A stretch of DNA of 43,931 nucleotides from Lachnospiraceae bacterium (GTDB lineage Bacteria > Bacillota > Clostridia > Lachnospirales > Lachnospiraceae): positions 1-43,931 of the forward strand of contig JAQYDI010000032.1 in NCBI GenBank assembly GCA_028724245.1. The letters are read 5' to 3'. The translations under genes were made by a program, and so were the position numbers. The notes beneath the pieces were generated by a model. The model saw only the letters and a list, made by a program, of their open reading frames with translations. It was not told the DNA's origin and ran no database searches. Shown one piece after another: positions 24,922 to 34,544 of the stretch (positions are counted from its first letter, which is position 1; every line of letters starts with the position of its first letter).

Positions 24922-26481
24922 TTACAGCAGAATGAATGATGCTGATGCAGCAGGTACCGTCAGTTTTCCGTTTTCCAATACTGCTTCGCCATTGTTGGAG
25001 TAGATTACGCCTTTACCGGTTCCTGCGGCAACCTGACAGGTTGCTTCCTGACCGGAAGGATTGATGGCAATCAGGATCTCCTCATCTTTTCCCGTTCTCT
25101 TATAAACAAGAGGATATGCTGCTTTTTCTGCATACAGGAATTCCATGGGAGCCGTGCTCTGAAGCGCTTCGTGCTCCTTGCGGATGGCGATCAGTTTTTT
25201 GATCTCATCATACAGCGGAATTCTGCCTTCCAGAGCATCCTGAACGGTAGGACGGTTTTCGGAAGGATCAAGAGAAATATAAAGGCTTTCCGGTTCACCG
25301 CTGGAGAATCCGGCATTAGCGGAATGATCCCACTGCATGGGGCTTCTTGCACCGGTTCTGTGATAACCGCCTTCCACGCTGGGAAGATCTGCCAGATAAT
25401 TCATACCGATCTCATCGCCGTAGTAAATGAAAGGTGCACCGGGTACGGAGAGAAGGAAAGCGAATGCGATCTTCACTTCCTCATCATCCAGCTTGTCCTT
25501 GATACGGGGCATATCATGATTGCCGGAAGGAATACAGATCAGTCCCTCTCTGTTGGTTGCTTCGTAATTGCTCTTGTAGGTTTCCACGAAATCGGAAATA
25601 TCGCCCTTTCCTCTTCTTGAGAAATAAGGTTCCTCCACACGGAACAGATCCAGATAATGGGAAGGACCGAAATGAAGCAGGAAATCCATATGGAAACCGC
25701 CTCTCAGAGAGCGTCCGGGATTGCCCCATTCGGAAAGCAGAGCACAGTCGGGGAATTCTTCATCCATGAATCTGCGGAAATCCTGCCACAGCTGAATGGT
25801 AGCTTCCTGTCCTTCATCATTTTTCACAAGAGAACCTGCCATATCCACGCGGAAGCCGTCGCATCCCATGGACATCCAGAAACGCATAACATCTTTCATG
25901 GCTTCTCTTGTAGCCATAGGGCCGGGCGCATCCATGGGCTGCATCCAGCTTTCGGTACATTTTGCGTATCCGTAGTTCAGCGCAGGCTGAATGGAGAAGA
26001 AGTTCACCGCACAGCAGCCGTTTCTTTCATAAAAGCCGCGGATGCTGCCCATAATGCTCTCATCCTGACCGAAATCTGACCAGATATCATCATTCCATAC
26101 ATAACGGTCTGTGTATTCGTTTTTCGCTGCCTTGCAGGATTCCTGAAACCACTTGTGATTGATGGAAGTATGACCCGGTACCAGATCAAGAATCACATGC
26201 ATATCTCTTGCATGGGCTTCCTCAAACAGTCTCTTCAGGTCTTCGTTTGTTCCGTAGCGGGGCGCTACTTTTTTGTAATTGGATACATCGTATCCGGCAT
26301 CATAGAAAGGTGATTCGAAGCAGGGATTCAGCCAGATACCGTCACAGCCAAGTTCCTTGATGTAATCCAGCTTTTCGATGATTCCCGGGATATCACCGAT
26401 ACCGTCCGCATTGGTATCATTGAATGACTGCGGATAAATTTCATAAAATACGATGTTTTCCAACCATTTGGGCATTGACAT
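24922..26481 (-). CDS. GH13 alpha-glucosidase/alpha-amylase-family protein
   Basis: A 519-residue intracellular glycoside hydrolase. The four GH13 regions are visible: DLVPGHTS (region I), GFRVDMAGS with the nucleophile Asp (near 211), LLSEWGNP with the acid/base Glu (near 248) and IPSGNHDMPR (near 319). The N-terminal KWLENIVFYEIYPQSFNDTNADGIGD resembles oligo-1,6-glucosidase and related enzymes. Start ATG 26481 follows AAGGAGG by 8 bases; ATG 26487 is too close. No signal peptide. It lies between GH31 and malQ, and should act on maltodextrin or isomaltose-type sugars; the exact linkage is not decided. Confidence 0.87.
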   Translation of the reverse strand: MSMPKWLENIVFYEIYPQSFNDTNADGIGDIPGIIEKLDYIKELGCDGIWLNPCFESPFYDAGYDVSNYKKVAPRYGTNEDLKRLFEEAHARDMHVILDLVPGHTSINHKWFQESCKAAKNEYTDRYVWNDDIWSDFGQDESIMGSIRGFYERNGCCAVNFFSIQPALNYGYAKCTESWMQPMDAPGPMATREAMKDVMRFWMSMGCDGFRVDMAGSLVKNDEGQEATIQLWQDFRRFMDEEFPDCALLSEWGNPGRSLRGGFHMDFLLHFGPSHYLDLFRVEEPYFSRRGKGDISDFVETYKSNYEATNREGLICIPSGNHDMPRIKDKLDDEEVKIAFAFLLSVPGAPFIYYGDEIGMNYLADLPSVEGGYHRTGARSPMQWDHSANAGFSSGEPESLYISLDPSENRPTVQDALEGRIPLYDEIKKLIAIRKEHEALQSTAPMEFLYAEKAAYPLVYKRTGKDEEILIAINPSGQEATCQVAAGTGKGVIYSNNGEAVLENGKLTVPAASASFILL

Positions 26482-26594
26482 AGCCATATCCTCCTTAAAA
26501 AAATGTATTATCTTCCGCCCATCCGGCATTCTCCTCCGGACGGGTTAAAATCATGTTATATATTGAAATACTGCCTGCTGCAGACAGATTTTTA

Positions 26595-28667
26595 TTACAG
26601 CAGTACTGTTACATTCAGATTCTTTTCGCTCTTTACCTCTGCACTTCCGTCCGCTTTCACAATAAAAGTGGAATAATTGGCAGGATTGTCGTAATCCCTG
26701 CCATAGCCGTCATCGTCATACCATTCGTAAACAGCGGTATCCGTCACATATCCCAGCAGCTGCAGGGCAGTGAAATCGACTTCATCAACAGATTCGCCGC
26801 CGAAGGACATGGGCAGAATATGATCAGGGCGGATAAAGACAGCCACTTCATCCAGCGCGATGGGCACATAATGGTGACCTGCAGGAAGGATTTCCTCCGT
26901 ACGTTCTGTCATGCTTCTGAATTTCACCAGCTTCATGGATTCAGGCAGGTAAACATAGCGGCCTTCTGCATTCTGTTCGTAAACAGGAGCCACCATAATG
27001 CTGTCGCCCAGCAGAAGCTGATCCTCTACCTTTGCCGCAAATGTATCATCCGTGTAATCAAATGCCAGGGGTCTGAAGTACATTTCATCCCGAAGAGCCG
27101 CTTTCATGTATTCACTGTAAATATAGGGAAGCAGGCCGTAGCGCAGACCGAGGATCTTCTTCATGGATTCCATGCTTTCAAACTGATAAACTTCCTGTCT
27201 TCTGGTGCCCATGGCGGAATGATTTCTCATCAGCGGTGTGAAAATACCGAATTCCAGCCAGCGAAGCAGCAGATCCTCCGTGGTATCGGCTCCGAATCCG
27301 CCCAGGTCCGCGCCGGTATAAAGGATACCCATCATATTCAGTGAAGGCATCATGTGCATGTTCAGCTCGATATGGGACCACCAGGACAGGTTGTCTCCCT
27401 GCCAGATCCCGCCGTAACGATGCATGCCCGGATAGGAAGAACGGGAATACATGAGGATACGTTTGTCCGGTTCCAGTTCTTCAAAAGCCTCCCCTGCCGC
27501 TCGGGTCATATTATAACCGAACAGGTTGTGAACCTTATCATGGCAGACCATGGTTCCCTTTCCGTCCACGTTGTGGTAAAAGCTTCTGTAATCTTCCTCA
27601 TTATTGGACAGGGTTCCCGTAACCGCCTTGAATTCCTCAAAGGTATTCAGGTCCATGTTTTTGCCTTTGAATTCCTGCACCTTGTCAATGGCTTTTGCAA
27701 TCCGTTTTTCCGAATAAAAGATAGCCGGTTCATTCATATCGTTCCAGAAGCCGTCGATTCCCTGATCCAGCAGGAATTTATATTTATGTCCGAACCATTT
27801 TCTTGCATCGGGATTGAGCACATCAGGAAAATGTACCAGACCGGGCCATACGGCTGCCACAAAATCAGTACCGTCCTCTTCTTTACAGAAATAGCCCTTT
27901 TCCACGCCTTCTTCGTAAACATCATAGCCTTTTTCAATCTTAACTCCGGCATCGATGATGGGCACCAGATGAATATGCTGTTCTTTCATTTCTTCCACAA
28001 AGGAATCAAAATCGGGGAATGCTTCGTCATTGATGGTAAAGTCCTTGTAGCGTTCCATATAATCAATATCCAGATATACACTGTCAAGAGGGATATGGTT
28101 TTCCCGGTGTTTACGGACAACTTCACGCACTTCATCAGCTGTCATATAGCTCCAGCGGCTCTGGCCGTAGCCAAATGCCCATTTGGGTGCGATGTAGCTG
28201 CGTCCGATCAGATGACGGAATGCTTTGACGATATCCTTCAGGCTTCCGCCTTCCAGTACATAAAGGTCAAGATTCATATCCTCCGCCGTAATCGTGATCG
28301 TATTGTGCTCCGTATAACCGATATCAAAAGTCAGTCTGCCGGGATAATCGATAAACAGGCCGAAACGTTCCCGACCGTCTACGATAATAAAGTTATGAGA
28401 TGCATATAACGATGTGCGGTCTTCTCTGTGATTGGGTTCATCGGAATTGTTGCTGACATAATGCCAGCCTCTTTTGTTAATGCCCCGGACATTTTCACCA
28501 AGTCCGTATACGACATCCGACGGAGTCATCTGATAAGTGAAACCGTTATCAAGCTCCGTGATAAAAGAAGGGGAGCCTTCCCCTGCAGCAGCCTGCTCTA
28601 CCACTGCATCTGTACAAAAAGGTGTTCCGTAAGTATATTTTGTAATTCTGCATTTACCTGAAGTCAC
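26595..28667 (-). CDS. GH31 alpha-glucosidase-family protein
   Basis: A 690-residue GH31 enzyme. The N-terminal beta-sandwich (to about 165) is followed by the barrel with AFGYGQSRWSYM, the catalytic nucleophile in DGFWNDMNEPA (near 307), the acid/base region WQGDNLSWW (near 423) and LRYGLLPYIYS. The start is GTG 28667, 8 bases after CAGGAGG. No signal peptide, hence cytoplasmic. It leads the glucan operon, 113 bases before the GH13 gene. An alpha-1,4- or alpha-1,6-glucosidase role is likely; alpha-xylosidase is possible. Confidence 0.9.
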   Translation of the reverse strand: MTSGKCRITKYTYGTPFCTDAVVEQAAAGEGSPSFITELDNGFTYQMTPSDVVYGLGENVRGINKRGWHYVSNNSDEPNHREDRTSLYASHNFIIVDGRERFGLFIDYPGRLTFDIGYTEHNTITITAEDMNLDLYVLEGGSLKDIVKAFRHLIGRSYIAPKWAFGYGQSRWSYMTADEVREVVRKHRENHIPLDSVYLDIDYMERYKDFTINDEAFPDFDSFVEEMKEQHIHLVPIIDAGVKIEKGYDVYEEGVEKGYFCKEEDGTDFVAAVWPGLVHFPDVLNPDARKWFGHKYKFLLDQGIDGFWNDMNEPAIFYSEKRIAKAIDKVQEFKGKNMDLNTFEEFKAVTGTLSNNEEDYRSFYHNVDGKGTMVCHDKVHNLFGYNMTRAAGEAFEELEPDKRILMYSRSSYPGMHRYGGIWQGDNLSWWSHIELNMHMMPSLNMMGILYTGADLGGFGADTTEDLLLRWLEFGIFTPLMRNHSAMGTRRQEVYQFESMESMKKILGLRYGLLPYIYSEYMKAALRDEMYFRPLAFDYTDDTFAAKVEDQLLLGDSIMVAPVYEQNAEGRYVYLPESMKLVKFRSMTERTEEILPAGHHYVPIALDEVAVFIRPDHILPMSFGGESVDEVDFTALQLLGYVTDTAVYEWYDDDGYGRDYDNPANYSTFIVKADGSAEVKSEKNLNVTVLL

Positions 28668-28710
28668 TGAAAAATCCTCCTGTCATAAATAGAGGAGTTT
28701 TGTGCAGTTT

Positions 28711-28757
28711 TTTATAATCCCGCAGAACCGGCCGTCCAAAATGCGTACCGGTTCTGC
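28711..28757 (-). promoter_or_regulatory. Promoter of the glucosidase operon with a 10-bp inverted repeat
   Basis: On the minus strand TTGGAC (28734-28739) and TATAAA (28711-28716) are 17 bases apart. Perfect 10-bp arms GCAGAACCGG (28722-28731) and CCGGTTCTGC (28748-28757) flank the -35, one arm lying in the spacer. With no T tract after it, it looks like an operator. It could also act as a weak terminator for polC, which ends 122 bases earlier. Confidence 0.55.
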
Positions 28758-28878
28758 AGAGTTGTCAAATTTACGCTGCAAAACTCCGATTTCTCGTATA
28801 AATTGATTATACATCATATCTCTGACTAAGTCTTGCGTAAATCTGCCTAAAAATTGTGAAATTATGACTTCTGTATTT

Positions 28879-31800
28879 TCAGGTATCATTGTTGCTGCTG
28901 TCCCACTCTTCCAGCATGCTCATGAAATCCAGCTGGTTGGTATCCGGCAGGCCGCCGAAAATGCCAAGCCGTTTCATCACCGCCACGTTGGTTGATGTCG
29001 CCTTTGTCCTGGCAGCAAAATCCTCCAGCGAAAGAAACGGGCCCTGTGAGGCAGCTTCCTCAATGGCTACTGCCACCTTCTCGCCCAGCCCGTCGATACT
29101 GAGGAAAGAAGGCATGATTTTCCCGTCGATTACCTGAAAACGGGTTGCCTTTGCACGGTACAGATCAATAGGCATGAATTCAAATCCGCGGGCATACATC
29201 TCCTGAACGATACGCATATCGCGGATGGTTCCCTGATCCTTGGCTGACAGCTTCTCCGTGCTGTTTCGCAGTGCATTCAGATGACGGTCCAGATTATCCC
29301 GTCCCAGACACATCAGCTCATAATTGAAACTGTCGGCACGAATGGAGAAAAACGCCGTATAATATTCTCTCGGATAGAAAATCTTGCAGTAGGCGATTCT
29401 CCAGGCCATCATGACATAGGCCGCCGCATGTGCCTTGGGGAACATATATTTGATCTTCAGACAGGACTGAATGTACCACTCCGGTACATTGCATGCTCTC
29501 ATGGCTTCCTGTTCGTCCGGTGTCAGCCCTTTTCCCTTACGGACTTTTTCCATCAGTTTGAATGCTTTTTCCGATTCCATCCCCTTGCCGATCAGATAGA
29601 TCATGATATCGTCACGGGTACAGATGGCCGTCTGAATGGTAGCCGTACCTTCCTTGATCAGGTCCTGTGCATTGCCCAGCCATACATCGGTACCGTGCGC
29701 CAGACCGGCGATACGCACCAGATCGGAAAAATATTTCGGCTGGGTATCGATCAGCATCTGCATGGCAAAATCCGTACCAAATTCCGGGATTCCCAACGTC
29801 CCCAGCTGGCAGCCGTCGATATCATCCGGGGTGATGCCCAGCGCTTCCGTACTCCGGAACAGGCTCATGACCTCTTTGGAATCCAGAGGAATGCTGCGGG
29901 CATCAATGTGGATCAGATCCTCCAGCATACGGATCATGGTAGGATCATCGTGTCCCAGAATATCCAGCTTCAGCAGGTTATGGTCGATGGAATGATAATC
30001 GAAATGAGTGGTAATCGTCTTCGTTGTCATATCGTTGGCCGGATGCTGAACCGGGGTAAACGAATAGATTTCCTCTCCGTGGGGCATAACGATGATGCCG
30101 CCCGGGTGCTGACCGGTTCCCCGCTTGACGCCTACGCACCCTTTGGAGATCCGCTCCATCTCGCAGCGGCGTTTTTTCACGCCCCGCTCCTCATAATATT
30201 TGATTACATAACCATAAGCAGTCTTCTCCGCCAGTGTACCGATGGTTCCTGCGCGGAAGGTATGTCCCTTACCGAAAATAACCTCCGTATAATCATGGGC
30301 ATGACTCTGGTATTCACCGGAGAAGTTCAGGTCGATATCCGGCTCCTTGTCACCCTTGAATCCGAGGAAGGTTTCGAAAGGAATATCGAATCCCTCTTTT
30401 TTCAGTTTTTCCCCGCAGACAGGGCAGACCCGGTCCGGCATATCACAGCCGGCCATGCCGCTGAATGCTTTGACTTCCTCCGAATCAAAATCATAGTAAT
30501 GACAGTTGGAACAATAATAGTGAGGGCTCAGCGGATTTACCTCCGTAATCCCCGCCATGGTGGCTACAAAGGAAGAGCCCACCGAACCACGGGAGCCTAC
30601 CAGATAGCCGTCCTCATTGGATTTGTGCACCAGTTTCTGGGCAATGATATACATAACGGCAAATCCGTTGCTGATAATGGAATGCAGTTCCCGCTCCAGA
30701 CGGTCCACGACGATCTGGGGCAGTTCATCGCCATAGATTTTGTGCGCCGTATCGTAACAGATATTCCGCAGATCCTGATCGGAATTCTCGATTACAGGGG
30801 GACATTTGTCCGGGCGTACCGGCTGGATCGGTTCACACATGTCGGCAATCAGGTTGGTGTTGGTGATCACTACCTCTTCCGCTTCCTTCTCCCCCAGATA
30901 CTGGAATTCCTCCAGCATCTCCTCCGTAGTCCGGAAGTACAGCGGCGGCTGGTTGTCCGCGTCCTTATAGCCCTGTCCCGCCTGAATAATGCTGCGGTAA
31001 ATGGCATCCTCCGGTTTCATAAAATGGGAATCGCAGGTGGCCACCACCGGCTTGTTGAAGATTTTGCCCAGTTCATAGATCCTGCGGTTCAGATTCATCA
31101 GGTCCTCATCGGAATTGACACCCAGCCCCGACTTTTCCAGCATGAAGCGGTTGTTGCCGATGGGCTGGATCTCCAGATAATCATAAAAATTGCACAGCTC
31201 TGCGATGCGCATGTCATCCGCGCCCTGCAGAACAGCCTGAAACAGATCGCCGGCTTCACAGGCGGAACCGATGATCAGTCCTTCCCTGTTCTCCATAAGC
31301 AGGGACTTTGGAATCCTGGGCTTCCGGTTAAAATAAGTCAGATGAGACTCGGAAACGAGCCGGTACAGATTCACCCGTCCCAGATCATTCTTCGCCAGCA
31401 GAATAATGTGATAATATTTGGGATTTTTCTGGATCATCTCCACGGTAGGTCTGGAAACGGTGTTGACCTCCTCCAGTGTATGTACGCCCCGTTCTTTGAA
31501 TTTTTTGCAGAATTCAATAAATATTCCGGCAGTACATTCCGCATCGTCCACCGCACGGTGATGATTTTTCAGATTAATCCCCAGTTCTTTCGCTACATGA
31601 TCCAGCGTAGCCTTTTTGCTGTTGGGGAAGAAGTACCGCGCCATCCGCATGGTACAGAGCCAGCAGGGATTTTCAAAAGGAATTCCCAGATTTTTCGCCG
31701 CTTTCAGAATGAAATTCACATCAAAGGAAGCATTGTGCCCCACAAGTGCGGCACCTTCGCAGAACTGCAGAAATTCAGGAAGAATCTCATCAATAGTCCG

Positions 31801-33441
31801 GGCATCTTTTACCATGGAATCATTGATACCTGTCAGATTCTCGATCTCATAGCTGATAGGCTCCTGCGGATTGACAAAAACGGAATACCGGTCCACCACC
31901 ATGCCTTTCTGCACTTTCACCGCACCGATTTCAATAATTTTATGCACATTGTTGTTCAGCCCCGTGGTTTCCAGATCGAAAACCACAAACATATCATCCA
32001 GCGTCATGGTGCCGGGATTCTCCACGATGGTGACCAGATCGTCCACCAGATATCCCTCCATGCCATAGATCATCTTCAGCGGTCTGGAACTGTTCAGGCG
32101 ATGAAATGCTTCCGTAAAGGCCTGTACATTACCGTGATCGGTAATGGCCAGAGCCGGCATATCCCAGTCATAAACCGTCTTCATCAGCTCATCTACATCG
32201 GAAACAGCGTCCAGCTCGCTGAACTTCGTATGGCAGTGAAGCTCCACCCGTTTTCTGGGACTTTTGTCCATTCGTTTTGATCGTTCCAACGAAGCAGCTT
32301 TTTTGATTCCGCGTACGGAAGAAATGGAAATCTCCCTGTCAAAAGAATCCTGCGCTGCAACGCCTTTCACGCTGACACTGATGCCCGGTTTTATGCCTTC
32401 CTTCAGCTCATCAGCCAGATCGCCGCGGCAGAAGGTCTTGACACCGATGCTGTCCGTCCCGTCAAAAATATGGAAAATACACATGGTACTGCCTGTCCGC
32501 AGCTCCCGGAACTCCACATCCATAATCTCTCCGTATACAACAACCTCTCCCATTTCTTCCTGAATTTCATTCAGCGGAATGGACGGTTCCTCAAAATTGC
32601 GTCCATAAATCACATCCGGTGATTTTTTCGGATAGGGTTTCTTATCGCCAAATTTGCCAAATCCCTTTTTCCCGTTTTTGCCGAATCCTTTTTTAGCGGG
32701 ATCCCCCGCTGCAGCTTCTTTCGGCGAAGTACTGTCTGCTGCGCCCTTTGCAGCGGAAGAAACGACAGAAGCTTTTCTTCCGGCTCCCACCGCTGCCTTT
32801 TCTCCGGCTTTCTTCTTCTCTGCTGCTGCCTCTTCTTTTTCCTCCAGGCGCTCCTGTCTCCGGCGCTCGTTCTCTTCCACGATTCTCCGTGTCTCCAGCT
32901 CAATAAAACTTTCCGCCTCTTCTTTTTTATTCTCTTTGCGGTTTACATAAATCAGCTGGATCAGAACATTTATATGAAAGCGCTCATTCAGAACCTTATG
33001 AAGAATCTTCTCCAGTTCCTGCCCTTTGGCCCTGGCCACCATGGAATCCTCCATTTCCACCACCAGTTCATCTTCTGCAGGATAAGCCATTTCTGCATGG
33101 TCAAACAGGTTATGCAGCAATCTGCTGCAGTTTTTCAGTTCCAGCAGCAGACTGTCCCGGTACTGCTCCATCAGATATTCCACGGAATAAGCTTCCGAAA
33201 GCCGGTAGTCCTCCTGTATACGAACTGCAGTAGAAACCGTATAAAAATACTGTTTCTTAATCTCGGCCTCCAGCCGGTAAATCAGGCGCTTGGGAATCAG
33301 GCGCTCTGCCGTCACATAAATCGTAATCACATCCTGCGCCCGATTTCTGGACACCCGCTGCACCAGAATCCATTTTAAAATACCGGAAACCTCACTGGAT
33401 CCTTGAAATCCAGGTAAAACCTCTGTAAATGTTTTCGCCAA
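28879..33441 (-). CDS. polC: DNA polymerase III alpha subunit, PolC type
   Basis: A 1520-residue replicative polymerase typical of Firmicutes. In order: N-terminal domain, a long charged Lys/Ala/Gly-rich linker (about 187-270), OB fold, PHP domain (ELHCHTKFSELDAVSD, near 397) split by the 3'-5' exonuclease (VVFDLETTGL, near 485; then HNASFDVNFI), and the C-type polymerase core with the catalytic PDIDLNFSGEYQ (near 1032). The zinc finger (C..C near SNCHYYDF, and CPVCGEKL) is present. Start TTG 33441 has only a weak GGGGCG site. It follows ispG by 22 bases at the end of the housekeeping run. Confidence 0.96.
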   Translation of the reverse strand: MAKTFTEVLPGFQGSSEVSGILKWILVQRVSRNRAQDVITIYVTAERLIPKRLIYRLEAEIKKQYFYTVSTAVRIQEDYRLSEAYSVEYLMEQYRDSLLLELKNCSRLLHNLFDHAEMAYPAEDELVVEMEDSMVARAKGQELEKILHKVLNERFHINVLIQLIYVNRKENKKEEAESFIELETRRIVEENERRRQERLEEKEEAAAEKKKAGEKAAVGAGRKASVVSSAAKGAADSTSPKEAAAGDPAKKGFGKNGKKGFGKFGDKKPYPKKSPDVIYGRNFEEPSIPLNEIQEEMGEVVVYGEIMDVEFRELRTGSTMCIFHIFDGTDSIGVKTFCRGDLADELKEGIKPGISVSVKGVAAQDSFDREISISSVRGIKKAASLERSKRMDKSPRKRVELHCHTKFSELDAVSDVDELMKTVYDWDMPALAITDHGNVQAFTEAFHRLNSSRPLKMIYGMEGYLVDDLVTIVENPGTMTLDDMFVVFDLETTGLNNNVHKIIEIGAVKVQKGMVVDRYSVFVNPQEPISYEIENLTGINDSMVKDARTIDEILPEFLQFCEGAALVGHNASFDVNFILKAAKNLGIPFENPCWLCTMRMARYFFPNSKKATLDHVAKELGINLKNHHRAVDDAECTAGIFIEFCKKFKERGVHTLEEVNTVSRPTVEMIQKNPKYYHIILLAKNDLGRVNLYRLVSESHLTYFNRKPRIPKSLLMENREGLIIGSACEAGDLFQAVLQGADDMRIAELCNFYDYLEIQPIGNNRFMLEKSGLGVNSDEDLMNLNRRIYELGKIFNKPVVATCDSHFMKPEDAIYRSIIQAGQGYKDADNQPPLYFRTTEEMLEEFQYLGEKEAEEVVITNTNLIADMCEPIQPVRPDKCPPVIENSDQDLRNICYDTAHKIYGDELPQIVVDRLERELHSIISNGFAVMYIIAQKLVHKSNEDGYLVGSRGSVGSSFVATMAGITEVNPLSPHYYCSNCHYYDFDSEEVKAFSGMAGCDMPDRVCPVCGEKLKKEGFDIPFETFLGFKGDKEPDIDLNFSGEYQSHAHDYTEVIFGKGHTFRAGTIGTLAEKTAYGYVIKYYEERGVKKRRCEMERISKGCVGVKRGTGQHPGGIIVMPHGEEIYSFTPVQHPANDMTTKTITTHFDYHSIDHNLLKLDILGHDDPTMIRMLEDLIHIDARSIPLDSKEVMSLFRSTEALGITPDDIDGCQLGTLGIPEFGTDFAMQMLIDTQPKYFSDLVRIAGLAHGTDVWLGNAQDLIKEGTATIQTAICTRDDIMIYLIGKGMESEKAFKLMEKVRKGKGLTPDEQEAMRACNVPEWYIQSCLKIKYMFPKAHAAAYVMMAWRIAYCKIFYPREYYTAFFSIRADSFNYELMCLGRDNLDRHLNALRNSTEKLSAKDQGTIRDMRIVQEMYARGFEFMPIDLYRAKATRFQVIDGKIMPSFLSIDGLGEKVAVAIEEAASQGPFLSLEDFAARTKATSTNVAVMKRLGIFGGLPDTNQLDFMSMLEEWDSSNNDT

Positions 33442-33463
33442 TTGATCGCCCCGCTGCTGCTTT

Positions 33464-34519
33464 CTACACCTGATAATTCTTTATTTCTTCCATCAGTGCC
33501 GGCAGAAGCTGATCCTCCGGCAGTTTCCGGATGATCTCGCCTTTCCGGATCAGAAGCCCCTCGCCGATTCCTCCGGCAATTCCCAGATCGGCTTCCTTTG
33601 CTTCTCCGGGTCCGTTTACCACGCATCCCATAACAGCCACCTTCAAAGGCTTTTCGATGCCGGCAACCATAGTTTCCACCTTGTTGGCCAGAGAAATCAG
33701 ATCGATCTTCGTTCTGCCGCAGGTCGGGCAGGAAATAACCTCCACACCGCCCTGACGCAGACCAAGATCCCGCAGGATCATCTTCGCTGCCTTGATTTCC
33801 TCCACCGGATCGCCCGTCAAAGAGACACGGATGGTATTGCCGATGCCGGCATACAGAATAATACCCAGCCCAACAGCGGATTTGATGCTGCCGGAGGTAA
33901 CCGTACCGGATTCCGTAATCCCCACATGAAGAGGATGCGTCGTCTTCGGTGCCAGCAGCTCATGTGCCTTCGCACACATGGGTACATTGGAAGATTTGAT
34001 ACTGATGACCAGATTGCCGTAGCCCATATCCTCAATCATCTTCACTTTATCAAGAGCACTTTCCACCAGCCCCTCTGCTGTCACCTTACCGTATTTCTGG
34101 ATCAGCGGTTTTTCCAGAGAACCGCTGTTGACACCCACGCGGATGGGCACATTGTACTCCCTTGCTTTGTCAACAACCGCCTGAACACGTTCTCTGCTGC
34201 CGATGTTGCCCGGATTGATGCGGATTTTATCGGCACCGTTTTCGATGGCTGCAATAGCCATGCGGTAATCGAAATGAATATCCGCTACCAGAGGAATATG
34301 AATACGGGAGCGGATCTGATCCAGCGCTTTTGCAGCTGCCTCATCAGGAACTGTACAGCGGATGATCTCGCATCCGGCTTCCTCCAGTTTTAAAATCTGT
34401 TCCACGGTTGCTTCCACATCATCCGTGCGTGTATTTGTCATGGACTGGATCAGTACAGGATGCGCTCCGCCGATGATCCGGTCGCCGATTTTAACTTCAT
34501 GTGTCTGATTTCTTAACAA
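33464..34519 (-). CDS. ispG: 4-hydroxy-3-methylbut-2-enyl diphosphate synthase
   Basis: A 351-residue [4Fe-4S] enzyme of the MEP isoprenoid pathway, reducing methylerythritol cyclodiphosphate to HMBPP. The TIM-barrel start (IGGAHPVLIQSMTNT…) and the cluster-binding Cys motifs CPTCGRTKIDL (near 261) and GCVVNGPGEAKEAD (near 297) are complete. Start is TTG 34519, about 8 bases after GGAGG. It sits 25 bases after rseP and before polC, and shares the pathway with dxr three genes upstream. Confidence 0.95.
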   Translation of the reverse strand: MLRNQTHEVKIGDRIIGGAHPVLIQSMTNTRTDDVEATVEQILKLEEAGCEIIRCTVPDEAAAKALDQIRSRIHIPLVADIHFDYRMAIAAIENGADKIRINPGNIGSRERVQAVVDKAREYNVPIRVGVNSGSLEKPLIQKYGKVTAEGLVESALDKVKMIEDMGYGNLVISIKSSNVPMCAKAHELLAPKTTHPLHVGITESGTVTSGSIKSAVGLGIILYAGIGNTIRVSLTGDPVEEIKAAKMILRDLGLRQGGVEVISCPTCGRTKIDLISLANKVETMVAGIEKPLKVAVMGCVVNGPGEAKEADLGIAGGIGEGLLIRKGEIIRKLPEDQLLPALMEEIKNYQV

Positions 34520-34544
34520 AATACTTCCTCCTTTTCATGTTCCG

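Noticed and set aside
27354-28409. A 351-codon plus-strand frame opposite the GH31 gene
   Set aside because: Complement artefact of a well-matched glycoside hydrolase; no binding site or domain.
28683-28889. A 68-codon minus-strand frame between polC and the GH31 gene
   Set aside because: It overlaps the end of polC, runs through the GH31 promoter and inverted repeat, and has no binding site.
29281-32280. A 999-codon open frame on the plus strand opposite polC
   Set aside because: It is the antisense of a clearly conserved gene, has no ribosome binding site, and its composition (His, Ile, Phe, Gln-rich) is what the complement of polC codons gives.
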